Positions 31,957 through 42,179 of a DNA stretch of 64,000 nucleotides are shown piece by piece (position 1 is the first letter of the stretch; every line of letters starts with the position of its first letter). The position numbers and the translations under genes are program-made. Source of the stretch: an uncultured Flavobacteriaceae bacterium. GTDB taxonomy: Bacteria > Bacteroidota > Bacteroidia > Flavobacteriales > Flavobacteriaceae. The notes beneath the pieces were generated by a model, which was not told where the DNA came from, did not search any database, and saw nothing but the letters and a program-made list of their open reading frames with translations. The stretch lies in contig CAJIYH010000006.1 of the NCBI GenBank assembly GCA_905181615.1, positions 1 to 64,000 on the forward strand. Reading direction: 5' to 3'.

Positions 31957-33504
31957 ATGAAAAAAATATTTTTATTACTATCACTAGGGTTTCTAGTGAT
32001 TAGTTTCAACGGTAACGCACAAGATCAACAAGTAATAGAACGGATTGTTACAGAGGCAAATGAGAACTCTCAGTTAGAGGATTTAGGACAGCAATTATTA
32101 GACGGCATTGGGCCCAGACTAGTGGGTACTCCACAAATGAAACAGGCGCATGATTGGGCAGTTGCAACCTATTCCAAATGGGGAATTTCTGCGCGAAACG
32201 AATCTTATGGTACTTGGAGGGGATGGGAACGAGGTATTACCCACGTAGACATGCTTTCCCCTAGAGTTCAAAGTCTAAAAGGAACTCAATTGGCCTGGAA
32301 CCCTTCTACTTCTAAAAAAGGTGTTACTGCAGAAGTTGTAATTCTTCCTATGATAAAAGATTCCTTAGAATTTGCTAAATGGTTACCTTCTGTAAAAGGA
32401 AAGTTAGTTATGGTTTCTAAATTAGAAGCTTCAGGTAGACCCGATTATAATTGGGAAGAGTTTGCAACAGAAGAATCTTTTGAGAAAATGAAATCTGAAA
32501 GAGATGCTGCAAATAAGTCCTGGAGAGCAAACATGAGAAATACTGGCTATACTTCGAGAACCATTAACCAAGCAATAGAAGAAGCTGGAGCAGTTGGAAT
32601 TGTTACCTCTTACTGGTCAAAAGGTTTTGGTGTAAGTAAAATTTTCAGCGCTAGAACAAAGAAAATCCCAACAGTTGACCTCGAGTTAGAAGATTATTCT
32701 TTGGTTTATAGATTAGCTACTAGGGGAGAAAAACCAACATTGAATATAGTTGCTCGATCTAAAGAATTGGGAGAAGTGCCTACATTTAACACCATAGCAA
32801 AGATTAAAGGAAGTGAAAAGCCAGAGGAGTATGTTATACTTTCTGCACACTTTGACTCTTGGGATGGTGGAACTGGAGCAACAGACAACGGAACAGGTTC
32901 TTTGGTTATGATGGAAGCAATGCGAATCCTTAAAAAAGTATATCCAAATCCAAAGAGAACAATATTAGTTGGACATTGGGGAAGCGAAGAACAGGGTCTA
33001 AATGGATCAAGAGCCTTTGTTGAAGATAATCCTGAGATTGTAAAAAATGTACAAGTAGTGTTTAATCAAGATAATGGAACCGGAAGAGTTGTCAATATAT
33101 CTGGGCAAGGTTTTCTTCATTCCTACGATTATATTGGCAGATGGTTACACGAAGTGCCGGCTGATATTACCAAACATATAGAAACTAACTTCCCTGGAAC
33201 TCCAGGTCGTGGAGGATCTGATTATGCTGCATTTGTTGCAGCGGGTGCTCCTGCTTTTAGTTTAAGTTCATTAAGCTGGTCATATTGGAATTACACTTGG
33301 CACACCAATAGAGATACGTATGATAAAATTATTTTTGATGATGTTAGAAACAATGCTATTCTTACAGCAGTTTTAGCTTATATGGCTTCTGAAGATCCAG
33401 AAACCACTTCAAGAGATCAGATTATCTTACCTGTAAGTAAAAGAACAGGTAGGCAAATGGAATGGCCTACTCCTAGGTCTCCAAACAGAAAAGGGGGAAT
33501 GTAA
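31957..33504 (+). CDS. M28 family metallopeptidase
   Basis: VILSAHFDSWDGGTGATDNGTGSLVMMEAMRIL...HWGSEEQGLNGSRAFVED; PGRGGSDYAAFVAAGAPAF. Confidence 0.9.
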   Translation: MKKIFLLLSLGFLVISFNGNAQDQQVIERIVTEANENSQLEDLGQQLLDGIGPRLVGTPQMKQAHDWAVATYSKWGISARNESYGTWRGWERGITHVDMLSPRVQSLKGTQLAWNPSTSKKGVTAEVVILPMIKDSLEFAKWLPSVKGKLVMVSKLEASGRPDYNWEEFATEESFEKMKSERDAANKSWRANMRNTGYTSRTINQAIEEAGAVGIVTSYWSKGFGVSKIFSARTKKIPTVDLELEDYSLVYRLATRGEKPTLNIVARSKELGEVPTFNTIAKIKGSEKPEEYVILSAHFDSWDGGTGATDNGTGSLVMMEAMRILKKVYPNPKRTILVGHWGSEEQGLNGSRAFVEDNPEIVKNVQVVFNQDNGTGRVVNISGQGFLHSYDYIGRWLHEVPADITKHIETNFPGTPGRGGSDYAAFVAAGAPAFSLSSLSWSYWNYTWHTNRDTYDKIIFDDVRNNAILTAVLAYMASEDPETTSRDQIILPVSKRTGRQMEWPTPRSPNRKGGM

Positions 33505-33517
33505 AATAGACTCCAAT

Positions 33518-33553
33518 AAAAAAAGTCCTGTAAGGATCTTAAAGGACTTTTTA
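33518..33553. terminator. Bidirectional terminator between convergent M28 and CocE genes
   Basis: aaaaaAAAGTCCtgtaaggatcttaaAGGACTTTttt. Confidence 0.8.
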
Positions 33554-33568
33554 TTTTAAATATGTTTC

Positions 33569-35467
33569 TTATTTAATAAGTGGCAATACAATTTTTGACA
33601 AGTGCTTACTGTTATGATGTACATTGTTGTTTGCAATAACTGATTTAGATTCGTCAAAGTTATCTCCGCCCGTATTTAAGTTTCGAGCAAACCTAGGAAA
33701 ATTAGAACTTGATATTTCTATTCGAATGCTATGCCCCGGTTTAAAGTAATTTGAAGTAGCTAGTTTAGAAATCTCTAAAGCATATACTTTTTCTTCTTCC
33801 ATAAAAACTTCCTTATCATATCCTTCTCTATATCGAGCTCTTTGGATGGTTTCGTCCAAATTATATGCAGTCCCATCTGGAGCTACATCAATTAACTTAA
33901 CCGTAAAATCAGTGTCCTTGGCATCAGAAGAAACGTATAGAGTTGTTTCTACAAAACCACTCAAGGTTACTCCTTTTTCAAAAGGTTCAGATGTATAGAC
34001 TAAGATGTCATTTCTAGTCTCAAGCTCTTGTTGGTCAAAGGCACCTCCTTTAACAGCATTACCTGTACAACAAACGTTTCCACCATAGGAAGGAACTGCG
34101 TCCATGGGGTCATAGACAAAACTATCTTTTGGGCTATTCTTAGCTGGTTTTTTTCTACTCAGTTTACCATCTCCAAAGCGGCTGTTTGCTTTTCCTTTAG
34201 AATGCAAGTAGTAAGTAGTCATTTTAGATTCTTTTGGAGGCCATACTTCCGAGAAATTCCAAGTGTTACTTCCCATAGTGAAGTATTGAACCCGAGGTGT
34301 GTTTTCTTTAAAATCATTGGGCTGGTCTTTTAGCCAGAGATCAAACCATTTATAGATTTGTTCATTATAATTTAAAGTTGCATCGCCCATGCTTCTTTCA
34401 CCTACAACAGTGTTTTCTGTAGCGCGGGTATAAGCACAATGTAGTGTTGGTGAAATAACCAAGTATTGGTTGTCTCTAATTTCTAAATCTTTAGCATTTT
34501 CACGCAAGTGATTAAACAGTGTAATGTTAGGACCTACCGAAACGTCATACCAAGAAGCAAACCAAAAGCTTGGAACACCAAAATCCATGGTGTCGTGGTA
34601 AAGACCTCCTTCGAACCAAGCGGGATCATTAGGTTTTCTAATTACCATTTGATCGAATACCTCACTTTTACCCTTCATGTTCTTTAACATGTCTTTTATG
34701 GGTAAATGAGCCAAGGCTTCTGACATGTCAACTTTAGGATTTTCAGGAGCTAAATCATAATATCTAGAAATTCTTAATAAATCTTCTTGGGAAGCACCCG
34801 CTGGTATTCTAGGCTTAAACGTATCGTGTTCCACTCCATATAACCAGGAGAAAAAAAGCAGTTGCTCTGCTCCTCCTTTATACCAGTTTCCTTGTTCAAA
34901 AAAATCACCTACAGTACCTACACCAGCTCCAAAGCCCTGAGGCACCATAGCAGCATGCGATGGGTGGTCTAAAGCAGCAACAGCCATTTGCCATTCTGCA
35001 GTAGAAGAACAACCCAGCGTTCCTATTTTCCCATTAGACCATTCTTGGTCTTTAATCCATGTAAATGCATCGTAGCCGTCTGTTAAGGGTATTCCCAGAA
35101 TATCCCATTCTCCTTCCGAGTAATAACGTCCTCTTTCGTTCTGTATTACATAAGCATAACCGCGTTTTACTGCCTCTAATGCTTTTTTAATTGCTCGAGT
35201 ATTAACTTTTCCATCCCTCCAGTTATTGAAATTATAAGGGGTTCTTGAAAAAATAATAGGAACTGGTTTATCTGTCTTTGGTCTGTAAATATCTGTAGAC
35301 AAACGGATCCCATCACGCATAGGCATCATGACTTTTTGGTCAATAATTCCTATTTCTAAAAACTCCTTAACTAGGGGGTCATCTTCCGGATAAGCATGTT
35401 TTCCCTGTGCGTTTACTTGAATTGCAGAAACTAAAAATAATAAAGATAATAGTGTGTTTTTTAACAT
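33569..35467 (-). CDS. CocE/NonD family hydrolase (S15 X-Pro dipeptidyl-peptidase-like)
   Basis: [41 protein letters not shown]-terminal jelly-roll [23 protein letters not shown]. Confidence 0.9.
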   Translation of the reverse strand: MLKNTLLSLLFLVSAIQVNAQGKHAYPEDDPLVKEFLEIGIIDQKVMMPMRDGIRLSTDIYRPKTDKPVPIIFSRTPYNFNNWRDGKVNTRAIKKALEAVKRGYAYVIQNERGRYYSEGEWDILGIPLTDGYDAFTWIKDQEWSNGKIGTLGCSSTAEWQMAVAALDHPSHAAMVPQGFGAGVGTVGDFFEQGNWYKGGAEQLLFFSWLYGVEHDTFKPRIPAGASQEDLLRISRYYDLAPENPKVDMSEALAHLPIKDMLKNMKGKSEVFDQMVIRKPNDPAWFEGGLYHDTMDFGVPSFWFASWYDVSVGPNITLFNHLRENAKDLEIRDNQYLVISPTLHCAYTRATENTVVGERSMGDATLNYNEQIYKWFDLWLKDQPNDFKENTPRVQYFTMGSNTWNFSEVWPPKESKMTTYYLHSKGKANSRFGDGKLSRKKPAKNSPKDSFVYDPMDAVPSYGGNVCCTGNAVKGGAFDQQELETRNDILVYTSEPFEKGVTLSGFVETTLYVSSDAKDTDFTVKLIDVAPDGTAYNLDETIQRARYREGYDKEVFMEEEKVYALEISKLATSNYFKPGHSIRIEISSSNFPRFARNLNTGGDNFDESKSVIANNNVHHNSKHLSKIVLPLIK

Positions 35468-35714
35468 AATAATAGCTTGTATTGTAGAGCTTTAGCAAAG
35501 AGAACTCTTATTATTACACTAAATATACAAAGTTTAAATTCAAGTCTGATTTTCTGAAACAAAAAATATTTCTAAAAGCTAGCCTCCTCAAACCAAAACT
35601 ACAATAGAACACCCCAAAATGAAGCTTTTTTAGCTAAGTTATTGGCGAAAATATTTAATAACACAAATCAAAAAGGCTTAAAAATCTCTGAACTTAGAGA
35701 AGAGGATATGCTTG

Positions 35715-38700
35715 TTATTGAACTGTAATCGTTCCATACATACCATTGTGAGCTGAACATTGATAGTAATACGTTCCTGCAGCTGTAGGTGTCCAATTTA
35801 CTACTCCACTTGTAGCTCCATTATTAGTTACATTAGAAACTTGATTATCTGTACCTGTCCCTTGAACTGTTTTAATATAGAATGGATGACTAGCAGCATT
35901 TACAATAAAGTTAACCTCGTCTCCTACATTAATAGTTATTGAAGGGTCGTTTCCTGATACTGCACCATTTCTGTCAGAACCTGCTAGGGTATAATCAGAA
36001 TTAGAAGATGCTGTGACGTTTATATTGTAATTAGGACAAGTTCCCCAGATGGGTTTGTTTGTATTTGTTAAGGCTGAAGCTTCATTGGTGAAAAGTTCAG
36101 GTTCAGATGAAATATTTATAACACACCAGTCTTTTAGATTTTGGTTAAAAAGAGGAGCCCCACGAAACATTCTGTCCATATTTGTTACACTTGACGTATC
36201 CCAACCTCCTATATTTTGATTAAATACACCAGCATCTCTAAACAAACTTTCCATATTTGTTACACTTGACGTATCCCAACCTCCTATGTTTTCATCAAAA
36301 TAGTTTGCATTGTAAAACATTCCACCCATATCAGTTACGTTTGAAACATCCCAACCTCCTATATTTGGAGATGAATTTGTACTGACAAACATAGAACTCA
36401 TATTAGTAACATTTGAAGTGTTCCAACTACCTATATCTTGATTAAATGAAGTTGCATTGTAAAACATGCCACTCATATCTGTAACATTTGAAGTGTTCCA
36501 GCTGCCAATATCTTGATTGAAAGCAATAGCATTTTGAAACATACTTTCCATATTGTTAACACTAGATGTGTTCCAGTTACTTATGTCTCTATTAAAATTA
36601 CCATTAGCAAACACTCCTGCCATTCCTAAAACATTTGAAGTATCCCAACTGCCAATATCTTGATTGAATGCAGTTGCTCCATTGAATAAATTATGAATGT
36701 AAGTTACATTAGAAACATCCCAATTACTTATATCCTTATTAAACGAAGTTGCATTGAAAAACATATAATTTAATGATATCATTGAAGATAAATCCCAACT
36801 ACTTATATCTTGATTAAATGAACTTGCTCCGTTGAACATATCCGTCATTCCGGTTACTTTTGAAATATCCCAAAAACTAATATCAGTATTAAACGAGGAA
36901 TTATCTTTAAAAAGTTCACTCATATCAGTAACCAACGTAGTACACAGATTAACATTACCATTCGCAATCTTTCCTGCTATAGTTGAGTTATCTACTGCGG
37001 TATACGTTACCCCATTAATAACATCTATATCTCCCACTGTTGCATTAGGGCATTGACAAGTTCCATTTATAAATGAGATTGAACCTGTTGATGTATTTGT
37101 TGATGCATTAACAGTTATGGTCCCTGAAAGGGTTATGGAGTTAGTAGTTGATGATTCAGCTACCGTTACATCATAATTATAAGTCCCCGATGCAGTTGTT
37201 GTTCCAGATATATTAACAATATTATTACTGAAAGTCATACTAACTCCAGGAGGAAGATTATATGCATTAGCAGACAATGATTGACAATCGGTAGTTATAT
37301 CATATCCAATATTGGCGATTGCTTCTCCTGCAGTAACAGTTTGAGAAGCTTGACCATTAATTAATGAACTAGTAATGGTACAACTAGATGTATTTGTTGT
37401 AGAAGTACTTGTTGTACTTTCTTGAACAATTATTTGACCAAATACTACCGCAGAAACCGTTGAGCTTTGAAGTGTTTGATTATTATAATATTCTAGATAG
37501 TAATCAAAAGTTCCTTGAGTAGATGGAGTACCACTAATAATTATGGTATTATTTTGACTAGAGAAACTGTATTTCACTCCTTCTGGAAGACCATTGGCTG
37601 AAGAATTAAGCGCATTACCATTAGCATCTGGTGGACAATCTGTAGTTAGCTGGTAGTTTATTGCAGCAATAGAATTTCCTAGGGTTATGGTTTGATTGTT
37701 TGAGCCATTTCCTACTGTATTATTTTGTTCATAAATTAACTCAATTGTAGCCGAAGTACATACTTCATTAACAATTACAGTTCTAGTCGTTGAAACGATA
37801 TTACTTGCACTATCAGAAACACTATAAGTCAAAGTATATGTTCCTACTGTTGAGGTATCAACTGTTCCAGTAGTGATTATTGAAGAAGTGAGGTCACCAT
37901 CTAAATCATCTGTAGCAGTTGCCCCAGGGTCTGTGAAAGTGTCTCCCACTAGAAGAGTAATAGTTGAAGAACCTGTTAAGGTAATCGTTGGAGGTAAATC
38001 TAAACTTACAATTACTGTTCTGGTTATTGAAACAGAGTTACCTGCTGCATCAGAGACTGTGTAAGTAATTAAATAAGTTCCCTCGGTTGCTGTATCAACA
38101 GTTCCAGAAGATGTAATTGAAGAGGTAATGTCTCCGTCTATACTATCCTCTGCAGTAGCTCCTGCATCTGTAAAAGTATCTCCTACTCCTAAATAGATTG
38201 TAGAAGAACCCACAAGTGATATAACAGGTGGTAAAGAAGTGTCTGTAGCTTCATCATAAGTGTCATCTCTATCTCCTGTAGCATCCTCTGTACATCCGCT
38301 ATTTAGACTAATTGAAAAACTAATATATCCATTGGTAAGAACAAGGTTTGTAATAGCTCCAAAAGGAGATTCCTCTTGGGTTAAGGTAATTGTTGTATTT
38401 GAATCTACGTTAAACTGACCTGTAACGGTAATAGTTCCAGTGGCTATTGTAAATGTACCATCTGTTCTAAATATGATTTCTGACACTTCACAATCTGTAA
38501 ACTTACTAGTATCAGTTCCACCTGTTTTTTTCCTAATCTTCCACTTTCCAACTCCTAGAAAAGTATCATTAGCAGCTAAAACTTGACTTATCGTTTCTTC
38601 AAAGGTTGCAGTAACTGATTTTGTTCCATCAATAGTAACATCAATCTGGTTTGTTGTTTCAGTTGAAGACCCAGACCAACTATTAAATATAGAACCACCA

Positions 38701-39137
38701 GAAGGTGTTGCAATTAAACGAACTACGTCTCCTGAATTATACTCTTCAGATGTTTTATCCGAACTGATTACTTCTTGTGTTATTGTACCTTCTCCTATCT
38801 TACCTACACTAAGAGTATACTGTGTTCTTATGAAGTTAGCAGTAATTGTCTTATTGCTATTCATTGAAACAGTTAATGGATTGTCTGTGCCAGAAGCATC
38901 TCCAGACCAACTAGTAAATTCATACCCAGCATCAGCAGTAGCTGTTATTGAAACATTAGAGTTTTCGTTGTAAGTTCCACCCGTATTGTTTACAGTCCCT
39001 CCTTCAGAAGCTGTAGCTGTTAAAGTATAGGTTATCGTTGGTGTTGGTGCATCTGGAAGAGGACTATCCTTTGAACAAGAGTTTATAAATAGAAATAAAG
39101 AAAATATAAGTAGAGAGCTTTTAAGAAGAAATTTCAT
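35715..39137 (-). CDS. Surface lipoprotein: InlB-B-like repeats, DUF5011/Ig-like repeats, BspA-like DUF285 repeats, C-terminal cupredoxin-like domain (paralog 1)
   Basis: Lipobox LFINSCSKDS after MKFLLKS start; many 'FNQDIGSWNTSNVTDMSGMFYNATS' repeats; C-term SHPFYIKT...YYYQCSAHNGMYGTITVQ. Confidence 0.82.
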   Translation of the reverse strand: MKFLLKSSLLIFSLFLFINSCSKDSPLPDAPTPTITYTLTATASEGGTVNNTGGTYNENSNVSITATADAGYEFTSWSGDASGTDNPLTVSMNSNKTITANFIRTQYTLSVGKIGEGTITQEVISSDKTSEEYNSGDVVRLIATPSGGSIFNSWSGSSTETTNQIDVTIDGTKSVTATFEETISQVLAANDTFLGVGKWKIRKKTGGTDTSKFTDCEVSEIIFRTDGTFTIATGTITVTGQFNVDSNTTITLTQEESPFGAITNLVLTNGYISFSISLNSGCTEDATGDRDDTYDEATDTSLPPVISLVGSSTIYLGVGDTFTDAGATAEDSIDGDITSSITSSGTVDTATEGTYLITYTVSDAAGNSVSITRTVIVSLDLPPTITLTGSSTITLLVGDTFTDPGATATDDLDGDLTSSIITTGTVDTSTVGTYTLTYSVSDSASNIVSTTRTVIVNEVCTSATIELIYEQNNTVGNGSNNQTITLGNSIAAINYQLTTDCPPDANGNALNSSANGLPEGVKYSFSSQNNTIIISGTPSTQGTFDYYLEYYNNQTLQSSTVSAVVFGQIIVQESTTSTSTTNTSSCTITSSLINGQASQTVTAGEAIANIGYDITTDCQSLSANAYNLPPGVSMTFSNNIVNISGTTTASGTYNYDVTVAESSTTNSITLSGTITVNASTNTSTGSISFINGTCQCPNATVGDIDVINGVTYTAVDNSTIAGKIANGNVNLCTTLVTDMSELFKDNSSFNTDISFWDISKVTGMTDMFNGASSFNQDISSWDLSSMISLNYMFFNATSFNKDISNWDVSNVTYIHNLFNGATAFNQDIGSWDTSNVLGMAGVFANGNFNRDISNWNTSSVNNMESMFQNAIAFNQDIGSWNTSNVTDMSGMFYNATSFNQDIGSWNTSNVTNMSSMFVSTNSSPNIGGWDVSNVTDMGGMFYNANYFDENIGGWDTSSVTNMESLFRDAGVFNQNIGGWDTSSVTNMDRMFRGAPLFNQNLKDWCVINISSEPELFTNEASALTNTNKPIWGTCPNYNINVTASSNSDYTLAGSDRNGAVSGNDPSITINVGDEVNFIVNAASHPFYIKTVQGTGTDNQVSNVTNNGATSGVVNWTPTAAGTYYYQCSAHNGMYGTITVQ

Positions 39138-39375
39138 AAACAAAGTATATAACTCAAATATATGTAAAAGCACTTCGACAAACAAATGTACTTCAAAGCA
39201 TGAGGGAAAAATGCAGTAATAGAAAAAATTAGTGAATCGATTAAATTTGTAGAATTAGAAATCTAGCATAGTCTTTTAAGCTATTTAAGAGGGTTAGATA
39301 TCCCTGAACTTACTTAACTTGACATGCCTCTGGTTTAAAAGAAAACGCTAATAAAGTTCATTTTACGCTATTTTA

Positions 39376-40008
39376 TCACCCTGCATCTCCTCCTCCGCCT
39401 GCATCTCCACCACCTACATCACCTACGCCTGAATCTCCAAAACCTGCATCACTCATAATCATATGACCAGAATCACTTGACGGAATATTATTTATGTTAA
39501 TTTGAAATTCATCTAATATAAAACCTGCTATTAAATCTTTAGCATCTAATCTGTCTGGAAGTTTTGATTCGGTTAGCTTACCATTATCTAAATTAAGAAG
39601 ATAAATTGTCTTTGATGAAAAAAGATAAAATTTACCATTCAATAAAAATGTTTTTGGTGTTGACCATCTAAAAGGTGATTTTAAACTAAACTTTTCAATA
39701 CCACTATTTATATCAATAGCTGTAAATTTATTTGTCCTATTTTTAAAAATCAATATATTCTTAATTATATGTATAGAATAAAATATTTCTTTTAAATCCC
39801 AAGTTTTTTTGCCAGATTTAAAGTCAATTAAGCTTGTGAAATTTGAAGTTCCCCAATTATTTCGGGTTGTTACAAAAACATAGTCATCTATTCTTGATAT
39901 ACCATAAATATGTTTATCAAAATCTACTTTCCAATCAATTGAATTATTTGACCCATTATATTTAGTAATACTTTTTCCTTTAGTGAATAAAACTGAATTA
40001 GATTTCAT
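39376..40008 (-). CDS. Hypothetical beta-propeller-like protein with Gly/Asp-rich tail
   Basis: Repeating 'DWKVDFDKHIYGISRIDDYVFVTT...LIDFKSGKKTWDL...AIDINSGIEKFSL' PQQ-propeller-like pattern; tail GDSGVGDVGGGDAGGGGDAG. Confidence 0.5.
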   Translation of the reverse strand: MKSNSVLFTKGKSITKYNGSNNSIDWKVDFDKHIYGISRIDDYVFVTTRNNWGTSNFTSLIDFKSGKKTWDLKEIFYSIHIIKNILIFKNRTNKFTAIDINSGIEKFSLKSPFRWSTPKTFLLNGKFYLFSSKTIYLLNLDNGKLTESKLPDRLDAKDLIAGFILDEFQININNIPSSDSGHMIMSDAGFGDSGVGDVGGGDAGGGGDAG

Positions 40009-40057
40009 ATTAATTAATTTATGGTTACTGCTAATATAATAAATCCCTGAACTTAAT

Positions 40058-40110
40058 ACACAAACAGAGGCAAGTCATTGACCTCATCTACTTCGTGTTT
40101 CAACTAAGGC
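40058..40110. repeat. Intergenic repeat module alpha, copy 1
   Basis: acacaaacagaggcaagtcattgacctcatctacttcgtgtttcaactaaggc; about 49/53 match with 42124..42176. Confidence 0.85.
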
Positions 40111-40224
40111 AAAGTTTATTTTAAGGCTATTTGTACAAAACTGTTTTTAAAGCAACTGAAATCAATGAATAGGATGTTTTGAGTAGTAAAAATAAATTAA
40201 GTAAACCTTCGGAAAGGCACAGAT

Positions 40225-40920
40225 TTATTCCTCAAGCTCTTGTTTTATAAGAAGTTGTGCTTGTCTATAGGTTTTTAAAATATCACTTAATTGACGTTTG
40301 TACATATTTGAATAGAGTTTTGCTTGAGATAACATTCCATAAAACTCATTTGAAAAGTAATAATCCTTGTTAAATTTGAACCTTGTTAATTGTCTACTGC
40401 CATAAAATTCTCCCTTCAATAAATTGTAGTCAAACCTTATTCTAAATTTGGTATAAGGCTTTTGTCTAAATCCTATATTAAAATTATCAATCTCTAATGA
40501 TGTTGCATAATTTCGAGCCTTTTGATGGTTATATATCTCAAGTAAATTGTTTTTTAAGTCATTATTTGAAATTAATTCAAAAGAGCCCGTTGCAATCATT
40601 TGATTAAAGATTCCATCTTTAGGGAAAAAAGAAAAACCTACTTCAATTCCAATGAGTGTTTTTATAGATTCCTCATCCTTCAAAATAGAATGTCTTTCGT
40701 CAATATCAGTTTGAATACTCGATATCATTTCTTCTGAAGCATATAAGGTTTTCAGAAGTGATTCTATTTGTAGAATATCATCTTTTATTGTTTTTGACAA
40801 ATCAAGAATGTATCCATTTTTTTTAGCTTTTTCTGATGATATATCATTTAGATTCCCTATATAAAGTGAAAATAAAACACTAGAAAAAATAACAATTCCC
40901 TCAAAAAAGTACTTTTTCAT
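40225..40920 (-). CDS. Hypothetical membrane-anchored protein (DUF6090-like)
   Basis: N-terminal TM, then DILQIESLLKTL...GIFNQMIATGSFELISNNDLKNNLLEIYN. Confidence 0.6.
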   Translation of the reverse strand: MKKYFFEGIVIFSSVLFSLYIGNLNDISSEKAKKNGYILDLSKTIKDDILQIESLLKTLYASEEMISSIQTDIDERHSILKDEESIKTLIGIEVGFSFFPKDGIFNQMIATGSFELISNNDLKNNLLEIYNHQKARNYATSLEIDNFNIGFRQKPYTKFRIRFDYNLLKGEFYGSRQLTRFKFNKDYYFSNEFYGMLSQAKLYSNMYKRQLSDILKTYRQAQLLIKQELEE

Positions 40921-41042
40921 TTTAATATATTCATAGTTATAATCTTCAATTTATAACTTTTATTAAAAAAAACTTGTTTAAAGTAAGCAATGATTTTATT
41001 TTTTTAAAAAATCTAGTGATAGCTTAAAATTACCTTAACTTA

Positions 41043-41525
41043 CTAAAAGGGTATGCCTCTGGTTTTGTTGCCTAGAAATATTTTCTTTAGTTCAGCTGCT
41101 TTCCTGTCAAAATCTTCTTGGGTTATTATTCCCATTTCGAGGTACTCTTTAAGTTCTTTGATTTTATCTAATGCGTGGTTTTTTGCCATTTCAGCATTAG
41201 GGATTAAATAGATTCTTGTTAACTTAGGAGGTGTGTTATGAGCTGGAGGTTTCCAGAATTCATTTTCAAATTCAATTTCAATACCTTTCCTTTTAATATA
41301 TTCAGCAACCTTCTTTTCAAGTCTCCTCGCAATAGATTTTTTAGTCTTAAAACCATTCAATGAAGTTTCAACAGCATATAATTTACCATCGTGTTCACGA
41401 AGTCCCTCTTCATAAAGCCAACCCAAAGAATTATCTTGCATTTTAATATCCGCATTCAAATTAATTGTTTGTGCAGATAATCCAAAATAAAATTGTAAGA
41501 ACAAGAAAGCAAGTAACTTTTTCAT
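41043..41525 (-). CDS. Secreted protein with C-terminal SHOCT-like motif
   Basis: Signal peptide; KIKELKEYLEMGIITQEDFDRKAAELKKIFLG resembles SHOCT. Confidence 0.65.
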   Translation of the reverse strand: MKKLLAFLFLQFYFGLSAQTINLNADIKMQDNSLGWLYEEGLREHDGKLYAVETSLNGFKTKKSIARRLEKKVAEYIKRKGIEIEFENEFWKPPAHNTPPKLTRIYLIPNAEMAKNHALDKIKELKEYLEMGIITQEDFDRKAAELKKIFLGNKTRGIPF

Positions 41526-41534
41526 ATATCTAAT

Positions 41535-41614
41535 TTATCAATACAATGTACGAAACTGTTTTCAAAGCTTGTTTTGATTAACTGAACTTAATGAACAGGA
41601 TATGCCTCTGGTTT
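41535..41614. repeat. Intergenic repeat module beta, copy 1
   Basis: 80 bp, roughly 89% identical to 45610..45689; ends ctgaacttaatgaacaggatatgcctctggttt. Confidence 0.8.
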
Positions 41615-41656
41615 CAAGTAAATATACTTTTTAATAAAAAATCTTTATATTTAAAA

Positions 41657-42112
41657 ATGGAATTAAATTCTACTAAAATTTATTTAAATAAACTCAATGA
41701 AGATAGTAATCCGAGTTGGGGAATTATGAATTCTAGCCAAATGCTATACCATTGTAATAAATACATAGACGTATCTTTTGGAATTAAAAAAATATATGTC
41801 GTAAACAGAATTTTATTTAGAGTTTTTTTTAGATACTTTTTTTTACAATATTTAAAACATCTAGAATTTGATATTACAAAATTTAAAAAAAATTCAACAA
41901 CATTAAAAATTTTTAAATCATACCCTTTATCAATTGATTTTAATAATGAGAAAGAAATATTAATTCAAAATTTAAACAAAGTTCAAAATATTAATGTTAA
42001 AATAATTCATCATCAACTCTATGGAAATATATCATCTAATTTATTTAAAAAATTAATTGCTTTTCACACTTCATATCATTTTAGTCAATTTGGGATATTA
42101 AGTGATTTATAA
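41657..42112 (+). CDS. DUF1569 / DinB-like protein
   Basis: MELNSTKIYLNKLNEDSNPSWGIMNSSQMLYHCNKYIDVSFG...HHQLYGNISSNLFKKLIAFHTSYHFSQFGIL. Confidence 0.65.
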   Translation: MELNSTKIYLNKLNEDSNPSWGIMNSSQMLYHCNKYIDVSFGIKKIYVVNRILFRVFFRYFFLQYLKHLEFDITKFKKNSTTLKIFKSYPLSIDFNNEKEILIQNLNKVQNINVKIIHHQLYGNISSNLFKKLIAFHTSYHFSQFGILSDL

Positions 42113-42123
42113 CCTAATCTATC

Positions 42124-42176
42124 ACACAAACAAAGGCAAGTCTTTGACCTCATCTATTTCGTGTTTCAACTTAGGC
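42124..42176. repeat. Intergenic repeat module alpha, copy 2
   Basis: acacaaacaaaggcaagtctttgacctcatctatttcgtgtttcaacttaggc. Confidence 0.85.
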
Positions 42177-42179
42177 CTA

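Noticed and set aside
36100-36920. CRISPR-like regularly spaced repeats
   Set aside because: The ~75-bp periodicity is the in-frame BspA-like (DUF285) protein repeat, degenerate at the DNA level.
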